Shown here: piece after piece, positions 1 to 6,337 of the stretch | Position numbering within the stretch: position 1 is the stretch's first letter | Layout of the letters: each line of letters starts with the position of its first letter | Assembly: GCA_003152795.1 (NCBI GenBank) | Contig: PMBA01000248.1 | Coordinates: 1,376-9,482 of the forward strand | Direction: 5' to 3' | Source: Acidobacteriaceae bacterium | GTDB taxonomy: Bacteria; Acidobacteriota; Terriglobia; Terriglobales; Acidobacteriaceae | Length of the DNA stretch: 8,107 nucleotides | Made by a program: the position numbers and the translations under genes | Notes under the pieces: model-generated | The model's database searches: none | Told to the model about the DNA's origin: nothing | What the model saw: only the letters and a program-made list of their open reading frames with translations

Positions 1-7
1 GTCGCCG

Positions 8-42
8 ATTTCCCTCGTGTCCCTTTGTGCCCCCGTGGTAAT
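8..42. repeat. Possible dispersed low-complexity repeat fragment in the non-coding 5' end
   Basis: Positions 1-163 hold no gene I can support. The stretch 8-42 has a repeating GTGTCCC / TTGTGCCCCCGTGG texture whose minus-strand reading is HHGGTKGHEG. I recall closely similar strings as dispersed intergenic repeats in many Acidobacteriota-like genomes. That is recollection, not a search result. Only one copy is present in this window, so repetition cannot be shown here. Confidence 0.3.
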
Positions 43-163
43 CGCCTTTGACTTCCCCCTCGAACGCCAAAATTCAATACCGGATCGACCCGAAACATAA
101 CGGTCGCTATTTTCAACGCATAGTGTGGTGTCCCGTTAATTCATTCCTGTAGGAGAATAGATC

Positions 164-544
164 ATGACCACCGTGCGCATGGACAAGTGGCTTTGGGCCG
201 CCAGATTCTTCAAGACGCGCTCCTTGGCGGCGCGATCCTGCGAACTCGGCAGGATCCAATCCAACGGCCAGCCCGCCAAGGCGGCGCGCGACGTGCGCAT
301 TGGAGACATGTTGCGAGTGACCAACGACGGCGGCGACTTCCTGGTGGAAGTCCTGCTCCTCAGCGACGTGCGCGGCCCCGCTCCGGTCGCGCAAACGCTT
401 TACCGCGAGACCGAGGCCAGCCGGGAACTGCGCCTGAAAGTTGCCGCCGAGCGCAAGGCGATGAAGCAGTTCGAAGAATTACCTGCGGGCAGACCGTCAA
501 AACGCGATCGCCGGAAAATCATCTCGTTTCGCGGAAGAGCCTGA
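164..544 (+). CDS. hslR: S4-domain RNA-binding protein, Hsp15/HslR family
   Basis: This 126-aa protein belongs to the Hsp15 family, whose E. coli member (about 133 aa) binds stalled 50S subunits carrying peptidyl-tRNA and helps recycle them after heat stress. The S4 RNA-binding domain fills roughly residues 4-65. It opens with the family signature RMDKWLWAARFFKTRS, followed by the loop around GRIQSNGQPAK and the segment VRIGDMLRV. The C-terminal third is strongly basic (RPSKRDRRK near residues 110-118), as expected for an RNA binder. The start at 164 is set by AGGAG at 151-155, eight bases upstream, and by the domain beginning almost at once. A weak promoter candidate (TTGACT at 48-53, TTCAAT at 73-78, 19-base spacer) lies upstream. 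The gene converges with the 334-aa gene across 29 bases and has no visible operon partner. No HspR or HrcA operator is seen before it, so its heat regulation is unproven. Confidence 0.88.
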   Translation: MTTVRMDKWLWAARFFKTRSLAARSCELGRIQSNGQPAKAARDVRIGDMLRVTNDGGDFLVEVLLLSDVRGPAPVAQTLYRETEASRELRLKVAAERKAMKQFEELPAGRPSKRDRRKIISFRGRA

Positions 545-573
545 AAGCAGGAGCCCCCGCGACGCTGCGGCGG

Positions 574-1578
574 TTACTGCTTTTCTCGCTTCTGTAGATC
601 CGCCGGTTGGTCCGTTTTTGGCTGCGTTTCCGCCGGCTCCGGCTTCCAAGCAGACGGGTTCGCCGGCGCGGATGGGTTCACTCCGAAATCCCACACATAA
701 AGGTTCATTCCCTCTTTGCCCAGCATCTCGGCGACGGCGTATTCGCCCGCTGTCAGAGGTTCGGTGGGTGTAACTTTGACCCAGCCTCCGGTCATCGCGG
801 TGACCGTGCATGCCACAAAACGCTCGTCGGTTTTCATCTTTCCGGTGACTGCGATCTTGACCGCTCCCGCAACCCGTTTGCCCCCCTTGACCTCGATGCG
901 AATGATCTTGAAGCGCTCGCTGGGCGCGAGCGCCGGAGGCTGACCGGCCACAGCCTGCACAGTTGCGGCCGCGCCCTCATTCGTATCGATGTTGATGTAG
1001 ACCGAAGGCACGGTGGTGTGCGCCTGAATCTTCGCGTGCGCGTCCGGAAGCTGAATCGTCTGCTTGGCGCCGGCCAGAGGGTTGATCGCTGCCCGCAGAA
1101 TATTCGATTTCGTGTTCTTGTCCAGTTCGCCGCCCGATTGCAGCAGTTCCGACAACTGCGGCTGATTCTGGTAGGTGTCGAGCATGTAGATGCCGCCTTC
1201 ATCGGGCAGCCGCAGACCGGGTGCGACCTGCGGAGAGCGGGCTTGCTCGGCCTTCCGTTCCGCCTCCAGTTCCTTGTCGAGTTCGACCGCCTCCGGAGCG
1301 AGCTTGCCCTTCAGCCGGCCCTGCTCAAACTTGTCGGTTGCGTCCCAGTCAATCAGCGAGTTCGGGATTTCCTCCCATTCGCCGCGCTCCGCACTGAAAT
1401 AGCGGACGCGCTCACCGTGAACCTCATACTTGGTGACGGACTGGTAGGAGCCGTCTTTCAGAATGAGGCGGCGGGCCTGCGTCTGGGCGGGGCTCGCCAT
1501 CGGCAGAACCAGACAGAGCGCTGCCGAAATTAGTGCGCCAGCGAGCGTGACTCCCGCCTTGCGAATTGAGGATTTCAT
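574..1578 (-). CDS. Secreted hypothetical protein, 334 aa
   Basis: I cannot name this protein. The N-terminus is a classical Sec signal peptide: basic residues 2-7, a hydrophobic core at about 8-26, and likely cleavage near SPA (29-31) or TQA (33-35). There is no lipobox cysteine, so it is probably periplasmic or exported. Residues 36-80 form a compact segment (LKDGSYQSVTKYEVHGERVRY, then ERGEWEEIP and LIDWDAT) that I associate with secreted hypothetical proteins of Acidobacteriota. Residues 95-115 are charged and helix-prone (E/K/R/A rich). Residues 218-300 look beta-rich and end in PLTAGEYAV and NLYVWDFGV, consistent with a beta-sandwich-like domain. The last 30 residues are a P/Q/K-rich tail. 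No catalytic motif is visible. It starts at ATG 1578 without a Shine-Dalgarno site, and a -10-like hexamer sits 9 bases upstream. It reads in the same direction as ppc, but 314 bases separate them, so it is probably a separate unit. Confidence 0.82.
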   Translation of the reverse strand: MKSSIRKAGVTLAGALISAALCLVLPMASPAQTQARRLILKDGSYQSVTKYEVHGERVRYFSAERGEWEEIPNSLIDWDATDKFEQGRLKGKLAPEAVELDKELEAERKAEQARSPQVAPGLRLPDEGGIYMLDTYQNQPQLSELLQSGGELDKNTKSNILRAAINPLAGAKQTIQLPDAHAKIQAHTTVPSVYINIDTNEGAAATVQAVAGQPPALAPSERFKIIRIEVKGGKRVAGAVKIAVTGKMKTDERFVACTVTAMTGGWVKVTPTEPLTAGEYAVAEMLGKEGMNLYVWDFGVNPSAPANPSAWKPEPAETQPKTDQPADLQKREKQ

Positions 1579-1587
1579 ACCGGGAAC

Positions 1588-1615
1588 ATTATCGCCCTTG
1601 TCACTGTCTCTTCAA
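1588..1615 (-). promoter_or_regulatory. Sigma-70-like promoter of the 334-aa secreted protein gene
   Basis: On the minus strand TTGAAG (1615-1610) and GATAAT (1593-1588) are separated by 16 bases, a good match to -35 and -10 boxes. Initiation about seven bases past the -10 box would fall near 1581, only two to four bases before ATG 1578. The transcript would then be nearly leaderless, which fits the absence of a Shine-Dalgarno site. This is inferred from sequence only. Confidence 0.5.
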
Positions 1616-1669
1616 AATTAGATGCGCGAACGATGATCCGGGGCAGGTCCACTGTCGTGCGTCAATAAG

Positions 1670-1760
1670 TTAGTGTTGTCATCCTGAGCGCAGCGAAGGA
1701 CCATGCATTTTGTTTGTGCTGCGAAGCTCTTGCCTCGCCCTGAAACCGCTCCCCGACTCT
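1670..1760. repeat. Dispersed intergenic repeat fragment (CHPERSEG type)
   Basis: The core at 1677-1702 reads CHPERSEGP on the plus strand and SFAALRMTT on the minus strand. Those peptides are familiar as spurious translations of a dispersed repeat scattered through many environmental bacterial genomes, Acidobacteriota included. The following bases to about 1760 (GCTGCGAAGCTCTTGCC) may be part of the same element, but that boundary is a guess. The rest of the 1579-1892 gap holds the promoter at 1588-1615 and a hairpin at 1781-1795. I see no gene in it. Only one copy lies in this window, so the repeat status comes from recollection. Confidence 0.6.
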
Positions 1761-1780
1761 ATTCAAGTATTTCCGGGACA

Positions 1781-1795
1781 CGGCACCAGGTGCCG
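1781..1795. repeat. Short perfect inverted repeat downstream of ppc
   Basis: CGGCACC (1781-1787) and GGTGCCG (1789-1795) are perfect complements around a single A, so at most five or six pairs can form in RNA. The site lies about 100 bases past the ppc stop codon. Neither strand has a T-run after it, so it is a poor intrinsic terminator. It could instead be another dispersed-repeat fragment or a protein-binding palindrome. Confidence 0.4.
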
Positions 1796-1892
1796 TTCGG
1801 ACAGGGTCGTCATGAACCTGGGACAAACTCTTGAAAATCGCAACTGGTCGTTCAAGGGTTGGCACGGTCGTTCCATCCTGCGCCAATCGTCG

Positions 1893-4706
1893 CTACCCCG
1901 TATTGTGCAGGCCGGCAGCGATGCCGTTCATGGTGGCGCCGATCGCATAGTCGATCGATTGGTCGAGGGATAAATCGAGGGATCGGTCCGCCGTTCCCGC
2001 GCGCTTGCGCCGCAGCAGATCCACCTGAATCAGGCTAAGCGGATCGACATACGGGTTGCGCAGGCGCACCGATCGCAACAGGACAGGATTCGCGCCCAGT
2101 AACTCTTGTTGGCCGGTCACCGCGAGAATGACCCGGCGGGTGCGCTCGAATTCCTGGCGCAACATCTCGAACACCCGCTCCCGCAGGGGCGCCTCGGTTA
2201 CCAGATCGGCATAGAGGCGGGCGATGGCGAAGTCGGCCTTAGCCATCGCGATTTCCACGCTCCGGATCAGACTCGCGAACAGCGGGAAGCCGCTCATCAT
2301 TTCGCGCAGGAGTTCGACGTGTCCGCCGCTGCGTTCGGCGAAGCGGTCGATGGCATAGCCGACGCCGAACCATGCTGGAACCGCGTGTCGGCTCTGCATC
2401 CAGCCGAACACCCATGGGATGGCGCGCAGGTCTTCAAGGTCAAGGCCGGCGCTCCCCTTCGCGGCGCGGCGTGCCGGGCGCGAACCGATCCGGGCGTGCT
2501 CCAGTTCGTTCACCGGGGTGGCTTGCTCGAAGTACTCAAGCACTTCAGAATTCTCCGCGATGTGTTGTCGGTAAAACGCGAACGCGTCTGCCGACATCGT
2601 TTCCATGGCCTCGTCCCAGCGCTGCTTCACTTCGGCGGAAGCTGCCGTGGGCATCGTGATTGCCTCCAGGCACGCCGCGATCATGATTTCCAGATTCCAC
2701 TCGGCCAGCACCGGCTCCGCATATTTCCAGCTCAGCACCTCGCCTTGCTCGGTGATGCGGATTTCGCCCGAGAAATCGCCGGCGGGTTGGGCGAGGATGG
2801 CGGCGTGGGTCGGGCCACCACCGCGGCCCACCGTCCCGCCCCGGCCGTGGAACAGGCGTAACTCCACTCCGCACTCGCGCGCCGCCTGGTGCAACTCGTG
2901 CTGCGCTTTGTGCAGTTCCCACGTGCTCGTCAGCATGCCTCCGTCTTTGTTGGAATCGGAGTAGCCGAGCATGACTTCGTGCCTGCGTCCCCAGGAATCG
3001 AGGAACGGCTCGTACTCGGGAGCCTTCCAGACGCGGCGCATGATGGCGGCGGAGGAGCGCAGCGCGTCGATCGATTCGAACAGTGGTACCGGCATCAGCC
3101 CGGGATCCTCTTTGCTGCCCGCAACCGAGACGCCGCCCAGCGCCGCCAGTCGGATCACCGCGAAGATGTCATGCTCGGACTGTGTGTTGCTCACGATGAA
3201 GTTGCGGATCGTTTTCGGCGAGTGGGTCTTTTTCAACTCCGCGATGGCTCGAAACGTCTCGAGAAGCTCAACCGAGGGTTCGGAGATTTCTGCCGCAAGC
3301 TGAACCGCGCCCGCCGGCGGACTTGCCACCGCTGCCAACTCCGCCAGCGTTTCCGAAAGAACGCGGGCATGCTGCCGGATGTCGAGCGCGTGCAGGTGGA
3401 AGCCGAAGGTTCGCACCTTGCGCAGAATCGGACGGACCAGTTCCGCCAATCGCCCGCCGTGGTTGGCGCAGAGGCTGTCGTGGATGATCCCAAGGTCCGC
3501 TTCGAATTGCCCGGACGATCGGTAGGCGTGAACGTGCTCGGACGACTCGCGGCTGTACCGCAAACGCGCCACCAGAAACTCGAGAAAATGGCGATAGAGT
3601 TCGGCGGCCGTGATCTGTTTCCAGCGCGAGTGTCCTTCGCCTAACTTCTCTTCGTATTCGCGAACCCGCTGCTGCAGAGCGTCCGACACCCCGACGCGGC
3701 GGGTCGACATGCTCAAATGTCCGATCAGGCGCACGGTTTCAGCGATGTAGTGGTCGATGATCACGTGCCGCGCCATTCCCAGCGCGTCGCGTGTCGAGGC
3801 GGCGGTGACCAGCGGATTACCGTCGCGGTCGCCACCGATCCAGGAACCAAACGACAGCACATCGGGAACCGCCGCGGTCGCGTCATAGACATCGCGTACC
3901 GATTCTTCCAGTTCCGCGAACAGGCGTGGAAGAGTTTCGAATAGAACCATGGGAAAGTAGTCGAGTCCCATGTGAATCTCGTCGCCCACCGTTGGTGTGT
4001 TGAGCCGGACCTCGTCGGTCTGCCACAGCGCCGTGATCTCGGCGAGAATCAGCGATTCGTACTCGCGCGCTTCCGAATCGGAAAGCGGTAACTGGTCGAG
4101 ACGCTCCAGGCAGGCCGCGATCCGGCGCCGCTTCAGACGGATCGTGTGACGCGTGATTTCTGTTGGGTGCGCCGTGAACACAGGCGTTACTTTCACCTTG
4201 CTCAGGGATTCAAGCATCGCGTCGGCGGAAATCCCCGCCCCGCGCATGCGGACAAGTGTGCCCCGGAACGAACCCTCCCCGGGAGTTTTGCCGGCCACCA
4301 TCCCGGCCGCCCGGCGCCGCCGCTTGCGATGGTTGGTCTCGGCCAGGTTGGTGAGTTCGAAATAGATGGCAAACGCCTTCGTCACTCGATAGGCGTCTTC
4401 GACCGGTAACCCGCTGATAACCTCGCGCGCGCGCGTCATCAGTCTGTGGTCGAGCTCGATCTCCATTTTCGATGTTGCGCCCGATGGAGCCCGCTCGCGA
4501 TGCTGGATCAGCAGTCGCCGCAACTGCTCCACCACATCGAAAAAAGCTTCCCCTTCCTGCTCCACCAGCACTCGTCCCAGCAGAATGCCCAGCGAACGAA
4601 CGTCGCGGCGCAGCGGAAGTTCTTTTCCGGCGTCGGCAGTGTCGGCCGTCAACTCGGCCAGCCGCGCGGCCTGCGCGCCATCGCTCCAGAGGGGACTGTC
4701 AGCCAT
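1893..4706 (-). CDS. ppc: Phosphoenolpyruvate carboxylase
   Basis: This 937-aa cytoplasmic enzyme carboxylates PEP with bicarbonate to give oxaloacetate and phosphate, the main anaplerotic feed of the TCA cycle. It is slightly longer than the 883-aa E. coli enzyme and appears complete. Family signatures occur in order: TAHPTE at 178-183 with catalytic His180, GGDRDGNP at 291-298, LDIRQ at 441-445, GYSDSNKDGG at 581-590, the glycine loop FHGRGGTVGRGGGP at 619-632, PWVFGWMQSR at 764-773, and the C-terminal end HNTG. By eye alignment, residues matching the aspartate inhibitor site of the E. coli enzyme are kept: Arg628, Lys823, Arg883 and Asn935. Feedback by aspartate is therefore likely. The ATG at 4706 lacks a Shine-Dalgarno site but follows TAAAAT by five bases. 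The gene diverges from the acetyltransferase gene across about 90 bases. A basic insert (KRRRR near residues 128-132) is lineage-specific to my eye. Confidence 0.97.
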   Translation of the reverse strand: MADSPLWSDGAQAARLAELTADTADAGKELPLRRDVRSLGILLGRVLVEQEGEAFFDVVEQLRRLLIQHRERAPSGATSKMEIELDHRLMTRAREVISGLPVEDAYRVTKAFAIYFELTNLAETNHRKRRRRAAGMVAGKTPGEGSFRGTLVRMRGAGISADAMLESLSKVKVTPVFTAHPTEITRHTIRLKRRRIAACLERLDQLPLSDSEAREYESLILAEITALWQTDEVRLNTPTVGDEIHMGLDYFPMVLFETLPRLFAELEESVRDVYDATAAVPDVLSFGSWIGGDRDGNPLVTAASTRDALGMARHVIIDHYIAETVRLIGHLSMSTRRVGVSDALQQRVREYEEKLGEGHSRWKQITAAELYRHFLEFLVARLRYSRESSEHVHAYRSSGQFEADLGIIHDSLCANHGGRLAELVRPILRKVRTFGFHLHALDIRQHARVLSETLAELAAVASPPAGAVQLAAEISEPSVELLETFRAIAELKKTHSPKTIRNFIVSNTQSEHDIFAVIRLAALGGVSVAGSKEDPGLMPVPLFESIDALRSSAAIMRRVWKAPEYEPFLDSWGRRHEVMLGYSDSNKDGGMLTSTWELHKAQHELHQAARECGVELRLFHGRGGTVGRGGGPTHAAILAQPAGDFSGEIRITEQGEVLSWKYAEPVLAEWNLEIMIAACLEAITMPTAASAEVKQRWDEAMETMSADAFAFYRQHIAENSEVLEYFEQATPVNELEHARIGSRPARRAAKGSAGLDLEDLRAIPWVFGWMQSRHAVPAWFGVGYAIDRFAERSGGHVELLREMMSGFPLFASLIRSVEIAMAKADFAIARLYADLVTEAPLRERVFEMLRQEFERTRRVILAVTGQQELLGANPVLLRSVRLRNPYVDPLSLIQVDLLRRKRAGTADRSLDLSLDQSIDYAIGATMNGIAAGLHNTG

Positions 4707-4711
4707 GGGAT

Positions 4712-4717
4712 ATTTTA
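4712..4717 (-). promoter_or_regulatory. -10-like hexamer of ppc, leaderless arrangement
   Basis: The minus strand reads TAAAAT (4717-4712), then ATCCC, then the ATG of ppc at 4706. Initiation six to seven bases past the hexamer would coincide with the start codon, and no Shine-Dalgarno site is present. The -35 position about 17 bases upstream is not a good TTGACA match. The call therefore rests on the -10 hexamer and its spacing alone. Confidence 0.4.
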
Positions 4718-4783
4718 GCGGATGGCTAAGGCCCGGTGAGGTCCCGGCAGATTCATTCCTTCTATGAGTGCGTCGTCTCCCGC

Positions 4784-4789
4784 TACAAT
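4784..4789 (+). promoter_or_regulatory. -10-like hexamer of the acetyltransferase gene, leaderless arrangement
   Basis: TACAAT (4784-4789) is followed by six bases and then GTG at 4796, the start that best fits the GNAT domain. Transcription starting seven bases past the hexamer would begin exactly at the GTG. There is no Shine-Dalgarno site before 4796, and no strong -35 box is visible. Together with the ppc hexamer it forms a divergent promoter region within 4707-4795. Confidence 0.42.
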
Positions 4790-4795
4790 GGCGGC

Positions 4796-5299
4796 GTGCT
4801 GTTTCGCATCCGGCAATTTGAGAAAGCCGATTTCGACACCCTGTGGCGGATCGACCAGGCTTGCTTCGATCCGCAATTGGCCTACTCGCGGCCGGAACTG
4901 GCCTTCTATATGCGCCGCTTGGGATCGTTTACTCTGGTGGCCGATGCCGATGAGGCTCCAGGAAACGGGGGCGCACCGTCCGCGATTTCGGGCCGCAATA
5001 TTTCTGGTTTCATCGTGGCGGAGACGCGCAGAAAAAGTGGCCACATCATTACCATCGATGTCGTCGCCGAGGCCCGGCGGGCGGGCGTCGGCTCCGCATT
5101 GCTGCGCGCCGCCGAAGATCAATTGCTTCGGGCGGGCGCCGTAACCGTCGCGCTGGAGACTCCGGTCAACAATGACGCCGCCATTCGCTTCTACAAGCAG
5201 AAAGGCTACTTCGTCGAGAAGACGGTTCCCGGCTACTATTCTGGCCAGCTCGACGCTTTGCTCATGGCGAAAGACCTGGCGCGTCCGGCAGTAGGATGA
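4796..5299 (+). CDS. GNAT-family N-acetyltransferase, RimI-like
   Basis: This is a 167-aa protein of the acetyl-CoA-dependent GNAT fold. Numbered from GTG 4796, the first strand and helix are at residues 3-25 (FRIRQFEKADFDTLWRIDQ). Motif A is at 84-105, with strand IITIDVV followed by the acetyl-CoA pyrophosphate loop RRAGVGS (94-100). Motif B is at 118-138 (ALETPVNNDAAIRFYKQKGY), with Glu121, Asn125 and Tyr133 in the places usual for RimI, which acetylates the N-terminal alanine of ribosomal protein S18. The close match to RimI in motif B suggests a protein N-terminus as substrate, but small-molecule substrates are equally possible, so I give no gene symbol. An upstream in-frame GTG at 4736 would add 20 residues unlike the family and would run through the -10 hexamer. 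Residues 52-68 are a Gly/Ala/Ser-rich insertion between strands. The gene is divergent from ppc, and pheA lies 113 bases downstream. Confidence 0.85.
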   Translation: MLFRIRQFEKADFDTLWRIDQACFDPQLAYSRPELAFYMRRLGSFTLVADADEAPGNGGAPSAISGRNISGFIVAETRRKSGHIITIDVVAEARRAGVGSALLRAAEDQLLRAGAVTVALETPVNNDAAIRFYKQKGYFVEKTVPGYYSGQLDALLMAKDLARPAVG

Positions 5300-5309
5300 A
5301 TGTGAGTTA

Positions 5310-5392
5310 GGCTGCGCGCAGCCCCTGAAGATTCAAGTCCCAAAGGGACGACCGAAAATAGCCCAGCGCTTCAGCGCTGGGAAACCTCGGCG
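5310..5392. repeat. Multi-hairpin intergenic repeat (REP-like) between the acetyltransferase gene and pheA
   Basis: Three inverted repeats lie in tandem. GGCTGC-GC-GCAGCC (5310-5323) is a perfect 14-base palindrome. GTCCC-AAA-GGGAC (5337-5349) is a 5-bp stem. CCCAGCGCT-TC-AGCGCTGGG (5362-5381) is a 9-bp inverted repeat that would fold as 8 bp with a TTCA tetraloop. The part from about 5325 on (the GGGACGACCGAAAATAG linker between hairpins) resembles a dispersed intergenic repeat I recall from Acidobacteriota genomes. The first palindrome, ten bases past the acetyltransferase stop, may be separate and act in transcript ending, although no T-run follows. Only one copy is in this window, so dispersal is recollection rather than observation. 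Confidence 0.6.
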
Positions 5393-5412
5393 CGTCTCTA
5401 CAGAAAGGTCTC

Positions 5413-6222
5413 ATGAAAATTGCGATCCAGGGAGAACTTGGCTCCTTTAGCCATCAGGCGGCCGAGGCCATGTTGCCGCTGGCGAAGGTCGTGCCGTGTG
5501 CGCGTTCGCTGGAGGTCTTCGACCGGGTCAGGCGGGGAGCGGTCGACGGCGCTGTCATTCCGATTGAGAACTCGCTCGCGGGTTCCGTCGCCGAACATTT
5601 TGATTTGCTCCTGGGGCGCGATGTTCACATCCTCCGCGAGTTTCGCCTGCGCATCGTGCATAACCTCATCGCGTTGCCGGGCACCAGGCTGGCAAATGTG
5701 CGCCGCGTGTTCTCGCATCCTGTCGCACTCGATCAGTGCCGCGACCTCTTCGCCAAAAATCCCAAGCTCCAGCCGGTGCCTTTCTACGACACGGCCGGAA
5801 GCGTGAAGCATGTCATGGCCGAGGGCTTGCGCGATGCCGCGGCCATCGCCAGTCGCCGGGCAGCCGAAGTCTACGGAGCAAAAATCCTGAAGGCCGGAAT
5901 CGAGGATGACAAGAAAAACTTTACCCGCTTCTTTCTCATCAAGCGCGGCAAGCCGCGGGCGGCGCGCCATGCGGATAAGACGTCGCTGGCGTTCAGCCTG
6001 AAGAATATCCCCGGCGCGCTATTCAAGGCCCTTAGCGTCTTCGCCCTGCGCGACATCAGTTTGAGCAAAATCGAGTCCCGGCCCATGCGCGGCCGTCCCT
6101 GGGAATACGTCTTCTTCGTCGATCTGCTGCGCGGTGACGACCAGGACTCGCGCCATGCCCTGCGCCATTTAAGCGAGGTCGCGGAACTGGTCAAGGTGCT
6201 CGGAATTTATCCCGAAGCCTGA
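5413..6222 (+). CDS. pheA: Prephenate dehydratase with C-terminal ACT domain
   Basis: This 269-aa enzyme dehydrates and decarboxylates prephenate to phenylpyruvate, the committed step to phenylalanine, in the cytoplasm. It is the monofunctional form: there is no chorismate mutase domain before the dehydratase domain, which starts at residue 1 (MKIAIQGELGSFSHQAA). Landmarks are PIENSLAGSV at 50-59, FSHPVALDQC at 100-109, YDTAGSV at 125-131, and the catalytic NFTRFFLI at 169-176 with Thr171. The ACT regulatory domain covers about 188-265, with the GAL motif (201-203) and ESRP (221-224), which bind phenylalanine in characterised homologues, so end-product inhibition is expected. The length is typical. 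The start has a weak Shine-Dalgarno site (AGAAAGG at 5402-5408) only four bases away. The leader contains the hairpin repeat but no phenylalanine-rich leader peptide, so I see no classical attenuator. A terminator follows the gene. Confidence 0.95.
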   Translation: MKIAIQGELGSFSHQAAEAMLPLAKVVPCARSLEVFDRVRRGAVDGAVIPIENSLAGSVAEHFDLLLGRDVHILREFRLRIVHNLIALPGTRLANVRRVFSHPVALDQCRDLFAKNPKLQPVPFYDTAGSVKHVMAEGLRDAAAIASRRAAEVYGAKILKAGIEDDKKNFTRFFLIKRGKPRAARHADKTSLAFSLKNIPGALFKALSVFALRDISLSKIESRPMRGRPWEYVFFVDLLRGDDQDSRHALRHLSEVAELVKVLGIYPEA

Positions 6223-6240
6223 CGCCGGCACCGTTTTTTT
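6195..6240 (+). terminator. Probable intrinsic terminator of pheA
   Basis: GGTGC (6195-6199) pairs with GCACC (6228-6232). The stem extends through a T-G wobble and, past a bulged C at 6201, through GG/CC (6202-6203 with 6225-6226). One base later comes a run of seven T (6234-6240). The 5' arm lies inside the last codons of pheA and the stop codon (6220-6222) lies in the 21-base loop region. The long loop weakens the hairpin, and the T-run is the stronger half of the evidence. Confidence 0.55.
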
Positions 6241-6298
6241 CATCACAACCTTGTGTGAGGCACTGCACTGCGCGAACCGCCGCTTCGTTCTAGCCTGA

Positions 6299-6322
6299 GC
6301 TTGGGCCGTTCTGGCCCCGAGC
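6299..6322 (+). promoter_or_regulatory. 5' leader hairpin just before the ribosome binding site of the 123-aa protein gene
   Basis: GGGCC (6303-6307) pairs with GGCCC (6313-6317) around a five-base loop. Past a bulged C at 6318 the stem continues GCTT/GAGC (6299-6302 with 6319-6322, one wobble), giving nine pairs. It ends three bases before the Shine-Dalgarno AAGGAGG (6326-6332), which stays free. Such a placement can stabilise an mRNA or keep the site open, but no function is shown. There is no T-run, so it is not a typical terminator. Confidence 0.45.
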
Positions 6323-6337
6323 CATAAGGAGGCTTAT

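Noticed and set aside
545..573. Bidirectional terminator between hslR and the 334-aa gene
   Set aside because: Only CCGC (557-560) and GCGG (567-570) can pair, a four-base stem with no T-run on either strand.
607..1533. Long plus-strand open frame antisense to the 334-aa gene
   Set aside because: It is arginine-rich with no recognisable domain. The opposite strand has a signal peptide, sensible composition and a promoter.
2106..3644. Two 251-aa open frames antisense to ppc
   Set aside because: They are shadow frames of a GC-rich gene. The ppc strand has an unbroken set of family motifs over 937 residues.
4736..4795. Upstream GTG start for the acetyltransferase (187 aa)
   Set aside because: It adds 20 residues not seen in the GNAT fold, runs through the -10 hexamer and has no Shine-Dalgarno site. 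GTG 4796 starts right at the first strand of the domain.
5310..5392. CRISPR array
   Set aside because: The repeats are inverted and differ from one another. There are no regularly spaced identical direct repeats and no cas genes.
5300..5412. Phenylalanine attenuator before pheA
   Set aside because: No short open frame with clustered Phe codons is present, and the hairpins are not followed by a T-run. They look like a repeat unit instead.
6258..6273. Sigma-54 promoter before the 123-aa gene
   Set aside because: AGGCAC looks like a -24 element, but the GC of the -12 element is one base out of register and TTGC is absent.
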